This document shows, piece by piece, positions 45,801-55,200 of a stretch of DNA of 64,000 nucleotides. This DNA is from Parachlamydiaceae bacterium. GTDB taxonomy: Bacteria > Chlamydiota > Chlamydiia > Chlamydiales > Parachlamydiaceae. How positions within the stretch are numbered: position 1 is the first letter of the stretch; every line of letters starts with the position of its first letter. The stretch is taken from contig JANWJE010000138.1 of the NCBI GenBank assembly GCA_025451995.1, positions 1 through 64,000 of the forward strand. Reading direction: 5' to 3'. The notes below the pieces were generated by a model, which was not told the origin of the DNA, did not search any database, and saw only the letters and a program-made list of their open reading frames with translations. The translations under genes were made by a program, and so were the position numbers.

Positions 45801-48800
45801 AACTGTTCAAGGTTTTTATAGCGGTAAAAAACTTGAGGGGGGATATGGATTCCATACTTCTTATTAATCTTTAGGGTTAATTCGCTAAAACGAATAGAAT
45901 CAAATCCAAGATCGCCAAAATTAATAGTGGGATCAATCTCTGCTACTGCAGATGCGAGTATTTCTCCTACAATCTCTTGCATTTCAGCAATGATTGTCTG
46001 CGTTCTTATGTCTTGCTGCTTTAGAGGTAACGCGGGCAACGATCCCCGAGCCAGTTTATTTTGGGCAATTGCTACCAGTTGTTTTTTATCCGTCTTACCA
46101 TTAGGAGAAAGCGGCCATTGGTCAATCTCTATAATATGTTCTGGGATCATATGTTCGGCTAGGCTCTGCATGAGCAGCTGTTTTATATTTACTTGTTCGA
46201 GTTGTTTACCTTTTTCTTCAGATAGAATATAAGCAACTAATTGTTTATGTTTTTTTTCATCTTCATATAAAATAACTGCCGCATGATTGCGTGTTAAGAT
46301 GAGACGCAAATGATGCTCGATTTCCTCAAGTTCAATACGCAGACCCCTTAATTTAACTTGTTGATCCAGCCTTCCAACATATTCTATATTTCCGTCCGGT
46401 AAATAGCGCGCTGCATCACCTGTGCGATAGATCACCAGATTTTGTTGCTTCAACTTCTCGTTTTCAGTCGCGAAGGGATTTTTCAAAAACTTTTCATTTG
46501 TTAAGTCTGGACGATTGCGATATCCGCGCGCAACGCCAACCCCTCCTATGTAAAGCTCTCCAAAGACTCCGATGGGGACCGGTTGCATGTTTTGATTGAG
46601 TATATACAATTGTGTATTAGCAATAGGACGACCGATTGGGATGCTAGATAAATGACTCACCTCTTTACAATGCCAATAACTCACATCGATAGCCGCTTCA
46701 GTTGGACCATATAAATTATGCAGTTGTGTCGATTGAAACCGGGTTAGAAATTTTTTTGCTAATTCAACAGGTAAAGCCTCCCCACTGACAAAAACCATTC
46801 GTAATGTATGCACAAAAGCATAATCGACAAGCAAAAAAACAGATAACACTGAAGGGACAAAATGGAGTACGGTAATCCCCTGATGCTGAATAATTTTAGT
46901 TAATTCCAACACATCTTTGTGGATTTGCGGGGGGGCAATGACCAATTGACTTCCATACAATAATGGCCAGAAAAATTCCCAAACGGATACATCAAAACTC
47001 ATGGGGGTTTTTTGCAATACTTTATCATGAGAAGTGAGTTGATATTCATGTTGCATCCATTCGATGCGGTTTACTAGGCTGCGGTGTTTATTTTCTACCC
47101 CTTTTGGAACGCCAGTGGAACCTGAAGTGTAAATCACATAAATCAAATGATCAGGTGTAGTCAAAGAAATAGGATCAAAATGGGGTTGCTCGCTTAACGC
47201 CTCATCCATTTCATCCATGTTGAGAATATGACCTGAATAACCTAAAAATAAATGCTGCCATGTTGCATGTGTCATTAAGATTTTTGATTGACTGTCTCTT
47301 AACATGAACTGCAAACGCTCGGAAGGATAATCGCTATCTAAAGGGAGATATGCTCCCCCGGCTTTTAAAATAGCTAATAACCCAATGACGAGATCTAAAG
47401 AACGTTCCATACAGATTGCAACAACATCGTCAGGGAGGACGCCTAAATGTTGTAAAAAATGTGCAACCTGATTAGCCCTGAGATTCAATTCTTTATAAGT
47501 CATTTTCTGGTCGCCATAAGAGATTGCAACATCTTCTGGCGTCCGCTCAACCTGCTCAACAAATAGTTGGTGCAATGTTTTATTCTCTGAATAGTTTCTT
47601 TTGGTTTGATTCCATTGAATCAATAACTGATGTTTTTCCCCATTCGTCAACAATGAAAGATAGCTTACAGGTGTATGTGGTTGTTTGGAAATCTCCTGTA
47701 GCAACTGCAAGAAATGCTGCATGATGCGAGTGACAGTGTTTTCTGAAAACAAGCCGGCATCGTATTTTAAAGTTAATTTTAATTGTTTTTCTACTATGAT
47801 CTCTAAATTTAAATCGTAGGCCGGCCTTCCACTCTCAGCCCAAATCACTTCTGGTTCGGAAGGATTGGGTACTACATTCTGATCTGCAAATTGAATCAAA
47901 TTAAATAAGACTTGAAAAAGAGGAGGAGTGTGGGGTATCCGCTCAATTTTCAACTCTCTTAATAATGCAGATAATGAAAAAGATTGATGCTTTCGAGCTG
48001 CTTCAATCAAGACATGATTCGACTTCATCAACTCTATAAATGTCTGGTTGTCAATAAAGTTTGCTCTCAAAGGTATCGTATGAATAAATAATCCCAACCC
48101 ATCACGCGTGTCGAAATTGTCCCTGCCAAGATAGGGAACTCCAACAACAATATCTGATGCTCCACTGTAATGAGATAATAACACTTGATATGCTGACAAC
48201 AAGCAATTAAATAAGGTCACATGTTCTTGCTGTGCCAATTTTTGCAAATGAGCAGTCAATTCAGCCGAAGCCGTCAATCGAATTTCTTCTATATGGGTTT
48301 TTCCAGAACGAGGTGCGTTGGTAGGCAGCTGCAAAACATCAGGATTGCTGGAGAACTGCTTTTTCCAAAAGTTCAATGACGCAATTTTTTCTTCATCCCG
48401 TTCTAACGATTCTTGCAATAAATGGGTCGAATATTGATAAGCTGCGGGCATGTGACTTTCGCGCAGGAGAGTGTGCAAATCCTTTGTAAATACAAATAAT
48501 GACCATCCATCCATTATCATATGATGAAAAACAGCAATAAGGACATGTTCTTCCTTACTGAGCTGAACCAATGCTGTATGCATGAGTGGAGATTGTGAAA
48601 GGTTGATGGGTTGATTCTTGTATTTTTCAATCAATGCATCCAATTGTTGTTGGCGAATAGTCGGTGTGAGCTTTTCATCTAGGGAAAATATAGGCAAATC
48701 GATTTCAACCTGTGGAGAAACTATAATTTGAGGCCTATTTCCTTTTGTATCAATTCTCATTCTCAGTGCATCATGACGATTTAAAATTAATTTTAAAGCC

Positions 48801-49291
48801 TGTTTAAATAAGTTTGAGTGATAGGATCCTCGAAATTTTAAAGCGACCCCCATGTTATATTCTGCAGAATGGGGGTCAGCCAAAGAGAAAGAATATAATT
48901 GACTTTGCATGATCGACAAAGGCAAGGCCTTTGAAGAAGCGATGTTTTCAACAACAGGAATTGTTGATGAATTGTAGGTTGGAACTCCTTCTAATGGAAG
49001 TAGCAGTAACTTTTGACAATTTTCTTCTTGATGACGATAAAGATAGTCTGCGATTTCATCCAAAGTTTCGTATTCAAATAGGAGGGTCTTGCTGATTCCT
49101 GGAAAATCTTTACTGATTTGCTGATTAATCGTCGCTCTCATAATAGAATCGACACCATAAGCTGTGAATGGGCGGCTTGTTTGGAGCCTTTCCTCAGGAA
49201 CTTTTGTGATCTTAGCTAAAATTCCTTGCAGATAGTTTCGCACACCGTTTAAGACTAACCCCCGCTTTTCATCGTTTACTGAAATTCTCAT
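39872..49291 (-). CDS. hybrid NRPS/PKS megasynthase: ACP / C-A(Ser?)-PCP / KS-KR-ACP / KS0-ACP
   Basis: A 3139-residue protein. It begins with an ACP (YGVDSIMR near 46) that fits the KR-ended protein at 27879-38783. Condensation domain: HHMIMDG near 259. Adenylation: YTSGSTGVPKG near 721, FDVSVWEF, LHFVPSVL, VFVSGEAL, LYGPTEAAIDVS; the pocket reads D-V-W-H-F-S-L-I-D, a serine code. PCP: LGFDSIRF near 1129. KS: DTACSSS, EAHGTGT. KR: GGLGKLG near 2029, CDYAGANAY, with SA instead of SS before the Tyr. ACP: YGFDSILF near 2311. Last KS: Cys kept in DTSCASSS but ETQATGS replaces HGTGT, so probably non-elongating. Final ACP: QGIDSILL near 3081. Start ATG at 49291 overlaps the upstream stop (ATGA). 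Palindromic elements at 40139, 42026 and 45713. Confidence 0.92.
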   Translation of the reverse strand: MRISVNDEKRGLVLNGVRNYLQGILAKITKVPEERLQTSRPFTAYGVDSIMRATINQQISKDFPGISKTLLFEYETLDEIADYLYRHQEENCQKLLLLPLEGVPTYNSSTIPVVENIASSKALPLSIMQSQLYSFSLADPHSAEYNMGVALKFRGSYHSNLFKQALKLILNRHDALRMRIDTKGNRPQIIVSPQVEIDLPIFSLDEKLTPTIRQQQLDALIEKYKNQPINLSQSPLMHTALVQLSKEEHVLIAVFHHMIMDGWSLFVFTKDLHTLLRESHMPAAYQYSTHLLQESLERDEEKIASLNFWKKQFSSNPDVLQLPTNAPRSGKTHIEEIRLTASAELTAHLQKLAQQEHVTLFNCLLSAYQVLLSHYSGASDIVVGVPYLGRDNFDTRDGLGLFIHTIPLRANFIDNQTFIELMKSNHVLIEAARKHQSFSLSALLRELKIERIPHTPPLFQVLFNLIQFADQNVVPNPSEPEVIWAESGRPAYDLNLEIIVEKQLKLTLKYDAGLFSENTVTRIMQHFLQLLQEISKQPHTPVSYLSLLTNGEKHQLLIQWNQTKRNYSENKTLHQLFVEQVERTPEDVAISYGDQKMTYKELNLRANQVAHFLQHLGVLPDDVVAICMERSLDLVIGLLAILKAGGAYLPLDSDYPSERLQFMLRDSQSKILMTHATWQHLFLGYSGHILNMDEMDEALSEQPHFDPISLTTPDHLIYVIYTSGSTGVPKGVENKHRSLVNRIEWMQHEYQLTSHDKVLQKTPMSFDVSVWEFFWPLLYGSQLVIAPPQIHKDVLELTKIIQHQGITVLHFVPSVLSVFLLVDYAFVHTLRMVFVSGEALPVELAKKFLTRFQSTQLHNLYGPTEAAIDVSYWHCKEVSHLSSIPIGRPIANTQLYILNQNMQPVPIGVFGELYIGGVGVARGYRNRPDLTNEKFLKNPFATENEKLKQQNLVIYRTGDAARYLPDGNIEYVGRLDQQVKLRGLRIELEEIEHHLRLILTRNHAAVILYEDEKKHKQLVAYILSEEKGKQLEQVNIKQLLMQSLAEHMIPEHIIEIDQWPLSPNGKTDKKQLVAIAQNKLARGSLPALPLKQQDIRTQTIIAEMQEIVGEILASAVAEIDPTINFGDLGFDSIRFSELTLKINKKYGIHIPPQVFYRYKNLEQLTQHFIQAYPEGAKKTHERPASQGKEELAGVSHFHVEKNSSESCDVAIIGIAGRLPQSPNIDIFWQNLINGKDMITEIPDDRWDWKAYADQPGVRWGGFISDVDKFDAAFFNISPLEADAMDPQQRLLLESVWHTLEDAGYQLSDVSNTRTGVFIGTTGNEYVFMQQEAGLESGIHSVSGIVQSIAANRISYFFNLKGPCAPIDTACSSSLVAVHRAVNAINSKECEMAIVSGVNLLLSPSFGYPTFSKMGMLSPDGKCKAFDASANGYVRAEGVITLLLKPLARALIDHDRIHAVIKGSAENHGGKTHGLTVPNPVAQSEVIVRAHQKAAIDPTTITYIEAHGTGTSLGDPIEIDGLQQAFGLSCKIYGKSINEASPCGIGSVKTHVGHLEGAAGIAGLLKGTLALSHKTLPANLHFKVPNPAIDLTNSPFYFMSETRPWTQLVDSFHHPIPRRAGISSFGFGGSNAHVILEEAPQQEPVIVNDQSHYVLTFSARQVESLMQKITDFIVWLADNKAIPLQHIAYTLNVKRTHFKFRKAFVVKSADELLHELTKAKSHNEASNIGKGYDSAFRGMIKSIIEEISKKQPLANAEFEEKLKLLADLYQQGFDIDWKELYPRGEVVSLPLYPFSKTRYWFKKEHQITSLNYFSPVWQGQSLKETVELTGSINSLCVFTNDTHLVNALTQHLTDTLIVHIRNGDRYQILHDNVYYIRMNEKSDYEQLFADLRKAAIPISHMIVSMPDDFQLENLLQQHLFLIQTIIQQKISAPCLLSVYLNENVLMNSALVGFAKCVKQEYPDFAIKIVGLDKDDRLAKYVCQELHAPKDSTFHVRYTNCARQIEQFEDIQQETMMNNDVPLRKGGVYLITGGLGKLGFQVASYLAKNYQAKLLLTGRSLLNSDIQSKLRILDAMGAETHYLAGDISKEATALKLVSHALQSWKALHGVFHCAGIIQDQLLIKKTWPSFKTVFETKVKGAIHLDKVLDNHPLDCFVLFSALVGYLGNVGQCDYAGANAYLNEFAIQRMDLRPGKSIAIGWPYWLEGGMQIEASHLQRQIDAGLSPLTHKEGMKALEYALKQNKPNLLIFYGNRSKILANEAIYPKHSTCCNFGNVDVKQKIAWELRVIMAETIKMDPNQILDSEYFSEYGFDSILFAIAADKINRQYAFKITPALFFTYLTLDQLVEYLLTAYPVQLNSDVQHSQGITEKKKTQVDISMDDIAAISAKKIHEPQNGVEEGSLRKGSPERGNASLGKEDLAGIADDIAVIGMSCKIPGAPNAATFWNNLLKNQTNIQPLPRKRKQWWQSLSSYNEKMIDESYCWGGFISQVETFDADFFKILPREAELLDPQQRILLEETWHCFEDAGYKPSELAGKNIGVFVGAQLIDYEDYFKEIFDPKIVTGTARTMLANRVSYHFDFTGPSETIDTSCASSSIAIQKAIQTIRLGECEVAVAAGISLLLSPKSFLGTKTLGILGQNGKCQSFARGGNGMIKGEGIGVLLLKKLKQAIQDGDNIHGIIKGVAVNHNGHSHTITSPNALRQAEVIQAALKQAKVSPEDIHYIETQATGSEMGDMVEFEAYKHVWQKASADSSCYLGNLKANIGHLESASGVISIIKVLLALKERMIPSSSPVLEINPHIVLEETPFKFNHDPISWKSNTTRYAGVHNYGFGGVNAHFILAEHPRTGGGYSSHKMKKYIFVLSANNKERLQRYAKNLYRYLHVNPTLHLASLAFTLQIGREEMEERVAFPAEDMESLMRQLKKFYRTGQTNRMSSNKLEEIADHWSHGGNVDWKLLYEYPLPSRISIPTYPFAKNSFWVKEKTTINSTQNAENGLYRPLVENSHLDLLRLSQIDPPRHPSRLGKGFLFRMRDAQFGFASQSPNGNFQPEAGIQDLIRQQIAEFAGLKSEEIDLKDSLFEQGIDSILLSQLFNKLSEIFEIDIGERIAHILEFPSIENIARQLKTTNNFSEDRNETRVVAL
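40139..40311. repeat. palindromic element family 1, full copy a (in frame)
   Basis: 173 bases with perfect 36-base inverted ends starting TATACCGGCCTCTGG. It adds 171 bases if one TA is a target duplication, so the reading frame is kept. In the gene direction it reads YRPLVENSHLD at one end and SPNGNFQPEAGI at the other. It sits between a KS0 linker and the last ACP of the 39872-49291 gene. A central GGGAAGG/CCTTCCC hairpin is also seen. Its interior is about 90% identical, by eye, to the reverse complement of copy b. Confidence 0.85.
42026..42146. repeat. palindromic element family 3, full copy a (in frame)
   Basis: 121 bases with ends AGCAATTCCCGCTAAA and TTTAGCGGAAATTGCT (inverted, one mismatch). 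Internal stems include CCCAG/CTGGG and GCCCCTTTCGGGGC. It reads AKKIHEPQNG through SLGKEDLAGI. It lies between an ACP and the KS0 of the 39872-49291 gene. Confidence 0.65.
45713..45769. repeat. palindromic element family 3, deleted copy b
   Basis: 57 bases with CCGGCTAATTC at one end and TTTTTTTAGCGCC at the other. The interior is shortened relative to copy a. It reads AKKTHERPASQGKEELAGV, sharing both ends with copy a. It lies between the PCP and the next KS. Confidence 0.55.
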
Positions 49292-52200
49292 TTGCAAAAC
49301 TCCGTAATCTTTTCAGAAATCTTCTCTAAATTCGCATGATTAAACATTGAATAATGATTGCTATCACTGATTGTAAAATGATGAAACTCAGCACCGATGA
49401 GCAGCTTAGGCCAGATTGATTTGTCCATTTTTTTGTTTGGAAAAGTTGTAGGAAGAAGCAAACTCAGTGGATTGGTACCATCTTCTGGTGTTATAAGGGC
49501 AACCTTCACATCCTTGGCATCAAATGAAATGCCAAGATAATCTTGAATTGAAAAAATATGGGACATTAATGTCTTTACCCATTCATTGAAAGATTGAAGA
49601 GTAGGGAGCGCCATAGCCGTATTTTCTTTAATCCATTCATAGGCAAACTGTGCAATTTGATGATTGCTCATCCCATTCACCCTCTCAAAAAAATCATCTT
49701 CAATCATAATATCATTAGTTTTATGGCCAAAAGCTTTAATAGCCCAATTCATCGCAAATAAATATGATAGGATGTTCATATTCACATTCAAGAGAGACTT
49801 GAGCTCTTGTTGGGTATCAATATTTATCGCCACTGAAGGGGGATCTATTAAAATTAAATGATTAGGTTTTCTATTTACCTCATTGAGTTGACGGCACACC
49901 TCAAAAGCAACCAATCCCCCATATGAAAGTCCCATTAAAGAAAAAACATTTGGAGCTTTAAAATTTTGAGTAATCACAATAGCATCGCGGGCAACTTCTT
50001 CAATTCTGACTTTGTGATCTTGTTCAAGAGTTTTGTATTTGATAGCAAATGGAGTATAAGCTGAGGTGGTCTTTAAAATTCTTTTAAAAATATGATGCCC
50101 TCCATCACCGCCAGGCAAGCAAAATAAGTTTTCTGATTTCTTTTTTGTTGTGTTAAAATGATAATAATAACAGACAGATTTATCGGGCTCTTGCATTAAT
50201 TTAACTAATATAACCTTTAAAGCTGCGAATAAATTATCTATGGTTTCTGATTTGAACAAATCCTTTCGATAAATACACCCGAGTATAATCTCCTCGACAT
50301 CTTCGGCAAGCAAAAATGAGAAGTCCATTAATGGGGTGATATTCTCCATCAGCAATTCTGCATAGTTGAACAACTCAAATTTGTATTGGGAGGATGCTTC
50401 ATTCTTATCAAATGCAGCTAAATTCAGACTATCTAATAGAATGTTGTAGAAAGGCAGATTCGCATTATTTCTTTTGACCCTCAACTTTTGAGCTAACTTA
50501 TTAAATGTTATTTTTTGATGAGCAGATGCTTCTGAAAATACTGATTTGACTAAAGCCAACAATTCTCTTCCCGTTGTCATTGATGTCAAACATATACGCA
50601 AAGGAATTAAATTGATAAAATCACCAATTTGGTCTTCATATTCAAATCGATGACGTTGATTTGAGGTCGCTCCAACAATCATATCTTTTTCATGCGTCCA
50701 GAGATGTAAAACAGTATAGATGCTAGATAGGATAAATAAAGTTAAAGAAATATGGTTTTTCTGACAGAATTCTCTGATGTCAAATCTTTCTTTTTCACTA
50801 AACTTGATATATGCTAAGCCTCCATGGATTTGCAGCTTTGAGTTGCTCTGATAATCGTATGGAACAGGACACTGCAATGGAGCATCTTTCAACTTTTCTT
50901 GCCACCATGCAAGTTCATCTGATTCAATCTTTGCATTGATTTTGAACTGATCAAGAACAAAATGGGCGTATTGAGTTATACCGTCCTCTAGTTGAAATTT
51001 CCCATTTGGACTTGCTGCGGCTTTGCCAAATCGATCCTCCTCGTCACCCTTCCCGATTTGGGAAGGGCTTCCTCGTTCGGATACGCAAGGCTCGATTGGG
51101 CTTCGCCTCGCAGAGTCCAAATGGGAAGTTTCAACTAGAGGACGGTATATAGAAGATGGAAAGTGTTTATGCCCTTGTGCAAGCCTCTTATAGTTTGTCA
51201 TTAACTCATTCATGAAAAAAGAAGCTGCTACACCATCGCAAATTGCATGATGGATATCCAAAATAATCATTTGTGATTGACTCATATTGATCAATTTTAA
51301 TTCGTATAAAGGTCCTCTATTTAAATCAAAATGATGGAGTTTTTGTTGCTTCAGTAAGTTTGCAATGTGCTGTTTATTTTGCTCTGCATCACCAAAATAG
51401 TTCACAATTTCAATATTGGTTTTTACATTTTTATGTACAATCTGCACTAAAATATTGTTGATTTTTGAAAAAGTTGTCCTTAATATTTCATGCCGATCTG
51501 ATAAAACTTGAAGAGATTGTTGCAATAAATCGGGTTCCAGCGAAGTGGAGAAACTATAAGGCAATATGAGCCGATAGGATTCATTTTTATACAACTCAGT
51601 TTGTATGCACATCATTTTTTGAGAAAATGAAAGAGGATAATACTTTTCCCCTTCAATCATACAAGCGGATAATTGAGTTTTTGCTTCCTCTATTTTTTTT
51701 AAAACCTCATCAGAAATTCCATTTTTCGCATATTCAACGATTAACTGGTCTGCAGTTTTATATAAACCAATACCCATTTCCAAAAAATGCGTGAACAGTT
51801 TTTGATTTTCTATGTTTTTAGCTTGGATTAATTGATCATCAGTCTCAAGGGTAAAGATTTTTCTTTCAATAAATTGTGGAAATTCCCCCGCTTCTTTTGG
51901 CAAATGTAATGAGCTCTTCTGCTGTAAAATTCTCTCAGCTAGGCTAGCAATTGTCGAATCGTGCACCAAGACATGTGTTTCCAAATCCAATTGATAATCA
52001 TGGTTAATTCGGTTTAACAAACGCATGGATCGCAAAGAATCAATGCCGTATTCAATTAATTTTTTATTTACTTCAATTTCATTTTTAGGTAACTGCAACA
52101 TGTTACCCAACATCTCTAGCAAATGATTTTCTATCCCTGTTACTTCAGAAGTCTTCGAAGGACTTGAAGCGAATTTTTTTGGCTCTGGCAATGGAAGATG

Positions 52201-55200
52201 TGCTTTTAACCAAAAGCTTTGACGTTGGAATGGATAGTTGGGCAAGATAAGACATTTAGGCAAACAATGACCATAAAGTTGCTTCCAGTTAATTTCTCGT
52301 CCATAAATCCATGCATGAGCTAATGTTTGCCAATTGTGCTCATTTAATGACAGTTCTCCATTGCTAAGATGCACATCGGATTCTTGATGTTTTGACAATT
52401 CAATGACCTGCGATGTTTGCGCAATAGATAAATTTCCATTGATATAACCTGTTAAGAGACCCATCAAATCTTCTTTGTGATTTGCTTTAACAGCCACTCC
52501 ATGAATCATCGGTTCTCTGCCCGCTTGCAACGTATAGGCCAAATCGATGAGGTTAATCGTAGGATTAGTATTTAAAAAATCCATTACGCTGCGAATGAAA
52601 ATTTTCAAAGCTTTAGGAGTTTTAGCAGAAAACAAAAATAAGAATGGTTTAGGAGTATCTTTTTCAATCAATAATGGATGAGAAGTCTGAATGTATTCTT
52701 CTACCAATATGTTTGCGTTGGTGCCGACGGCTCCAAAAGAATTAATCAAGGCTCTGCGCGGGTGTTTCGAACTTTTCCATTCCATTAATGATGTCTGTAA
52801 ATAAAACGGGGAATCTTTTAAATCTATATCGGGATTTAAAGGTTCGGCATGAATCGTCGGAACGAGTTGCTTTTCGCGAAATTGCAATAGCACTTTTGTC
52901 AATTGGGATATTCCGCATGCTGCCTCTAAATGGCCGATATTTGACTTCACAGTCCCCAAAGCACAAAAGCCTATTTCATTGGTCAGTGCCCTGAATGCTT
53001 TAATAAGTCCCGCAACTTCTAAAGCGTCACCAATACGAGAACCATTGGCTGCACTTTCGACGTAGCCAATGCTGTTTGGATCCACGTTCGCTTTTTTTAA
53101 AGTATTCACGATTGATTCCGCTTGCACGACTGGATTGGGGAGTGTGTATGTGTGTGTGTTTCCACCATGGGTGATAGTCCCAGCTTTGATGACCCCAAGA
53201 ATAGTATCCCCATCTTGAATTGCTAAGTGAAGGGGTTTAAGCAAAACCATTCCTGCACCTTCGCCAGGGACATAACCATCGCCCTGGCCCAATGCTGAAC
53301 TTTTTCCTTTTTTGCTGATCATTCCGCCTTGAATGAGGACATCATACTTTGCCGGATGTAAATGTAAATTGATTCCGCCAGCTAATGCTAATGACGACTC
53401 CCCTTTGCGTAGACTTTCACAGGCTAAATGAATGGCTGTGAGCGAACCTGCACAAGCTGCATCTAATGTCATGCTTGGGCCTTGAAAATTAAAGAAATGC
53501 GAAATGCGATTAGCTATAGTCGCCGGTGTATAGACGGATATTTGAGCTGCGACATCAATTTGCTCTGAAGCGAAACCATACTGATAATACATATTCGCGA
53601 TGTAAACACCGATTCCCTTTTTCTGGCTTTTCTGATATCGAGTTAAATAAGGACGCGTATAACCAGCATTTTCAAAAACTTCCCAAGTCACTTCAAAGAG
53701 AAGCCTCAGCTCTGGTGTCATTATTTCAGCTTCATCGGCAATTAGATTAAAAAATTTGGCATCAAATCCATCAATTTCTCTAATGAATCCACCTTTATAA
53801 TGACTGCTATCCTTTGAAAGAATTTGACTTCTCTTCTCCGGCCAATTCTCAATACAATCGCGCCCTGATTGTAGGTTCTTCCAAAATTCAGTTAAATTAT
53901 CGGCTTGTGGATACCGTCCACTTAGGCCAATCACTGCAATATCTTCCGTATGAAAAGGTGTTGTATCCCCTCTTGATTTTTCAACAACATCTAAGATAGG
54001 ATTCGATATTGCATTATCAATTTTTAATAATTGAGATATCTCCTGCGAAAAATTTTCCAATAAAAAAGCAGCTAAACTCTGCAATGTTTGATGCTCAAAG
54101 AATATTGTTTTAGATACTTTAGGAAAATCAAGGTGAAGACGTCGATTAAGAGATACAAACATAATTGAATCAGCGCCATAACTCTGCATTGGCTGAGAAG
54201 CATTCACCTGATTAATGGGCACTCTAGTGATTTCAGAAAATATTCCTATTAAATATTTTTGGATCTCAGACAATAAATCTATGCTTTTAGAATGCGGCAA
54301 TTTTAACCTAAAAACGGCAGTTGAAGACGCTAAAGCGACGCAATCTTTTGATCCACAATCGCTTTTGATTGGGGCTGCCTGCACCTTTTGGGAATGTTCA
54401 GCCCCTATCAAAAGCGATTCTGAATCAAAATCTTGCATCGCTTTAGCATCTTGAACTGCCGTTTTTAGGTTTAAAGCATGTTCGGTTTTATTCTTATCAC
54501 CTGGCATGACTAAGATGTTAGGTGAGGTTACCTTCAAAGATTCTTCAAATATCTTCAGACCATTCAAACTATCCAACATCCGCAACCCAAAATAATCAAA
54601 ATAGATCTTGGCTTCTTTATCAGGTAAATGCATGTTTCCTTCCTGCCAATAAGGCCATTGCAAAGAGATGCATTTTCCATGGCATTTGCCGGATGCGACG
54701 CGATCAGACCTATTTGCTATATATTCGTCGAGAAAGCGATTGCCATAAGCATAGCTGCCTAATCCATAATCACCCATTTCTGATGAAATGGAGGAAAATC
54801 CAGCGAAAAAATCTAGCTTGATCGCCAGTGTTGCTTGATCTAAGAAGTAAGTTCCTGCAGTTTTCGCTCGCACCGCTTGCTCAAAATCAGTCGGTGAAAT
54901 TTTATCAATTGAACTAGGGGCTATCATTCCGGCGGCATGCAAAATACCATTTAATTCGCCAAAACGGTGTAAAATATTTGCAATCAAATCATCTACAGTA
55001 CTTTGGCTTTCCCCAATGTCCGTTCTGATATACACAGCATCCGCCCCTAATTCCCTTAATGATTCTAAAAACCGATTGATTTCCTCATTTAGCGCAGAGC
55101 GTCCAACTAAAATCAGTTTAGCTTGAGTATTTTTGGCTAAATAAGAGGCAAATAATCGACCCAGGCCTCCATTGCCGCCTGTGATCAAGTAAACTCCCCC

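Noticed and set aside
40139-51149. Family 1 element as an insertion sequence carrying a transposase
   Set aside because: At 173 bases it encodes no transposase; it can only be non-autonomous. A helper was not seen in the window.
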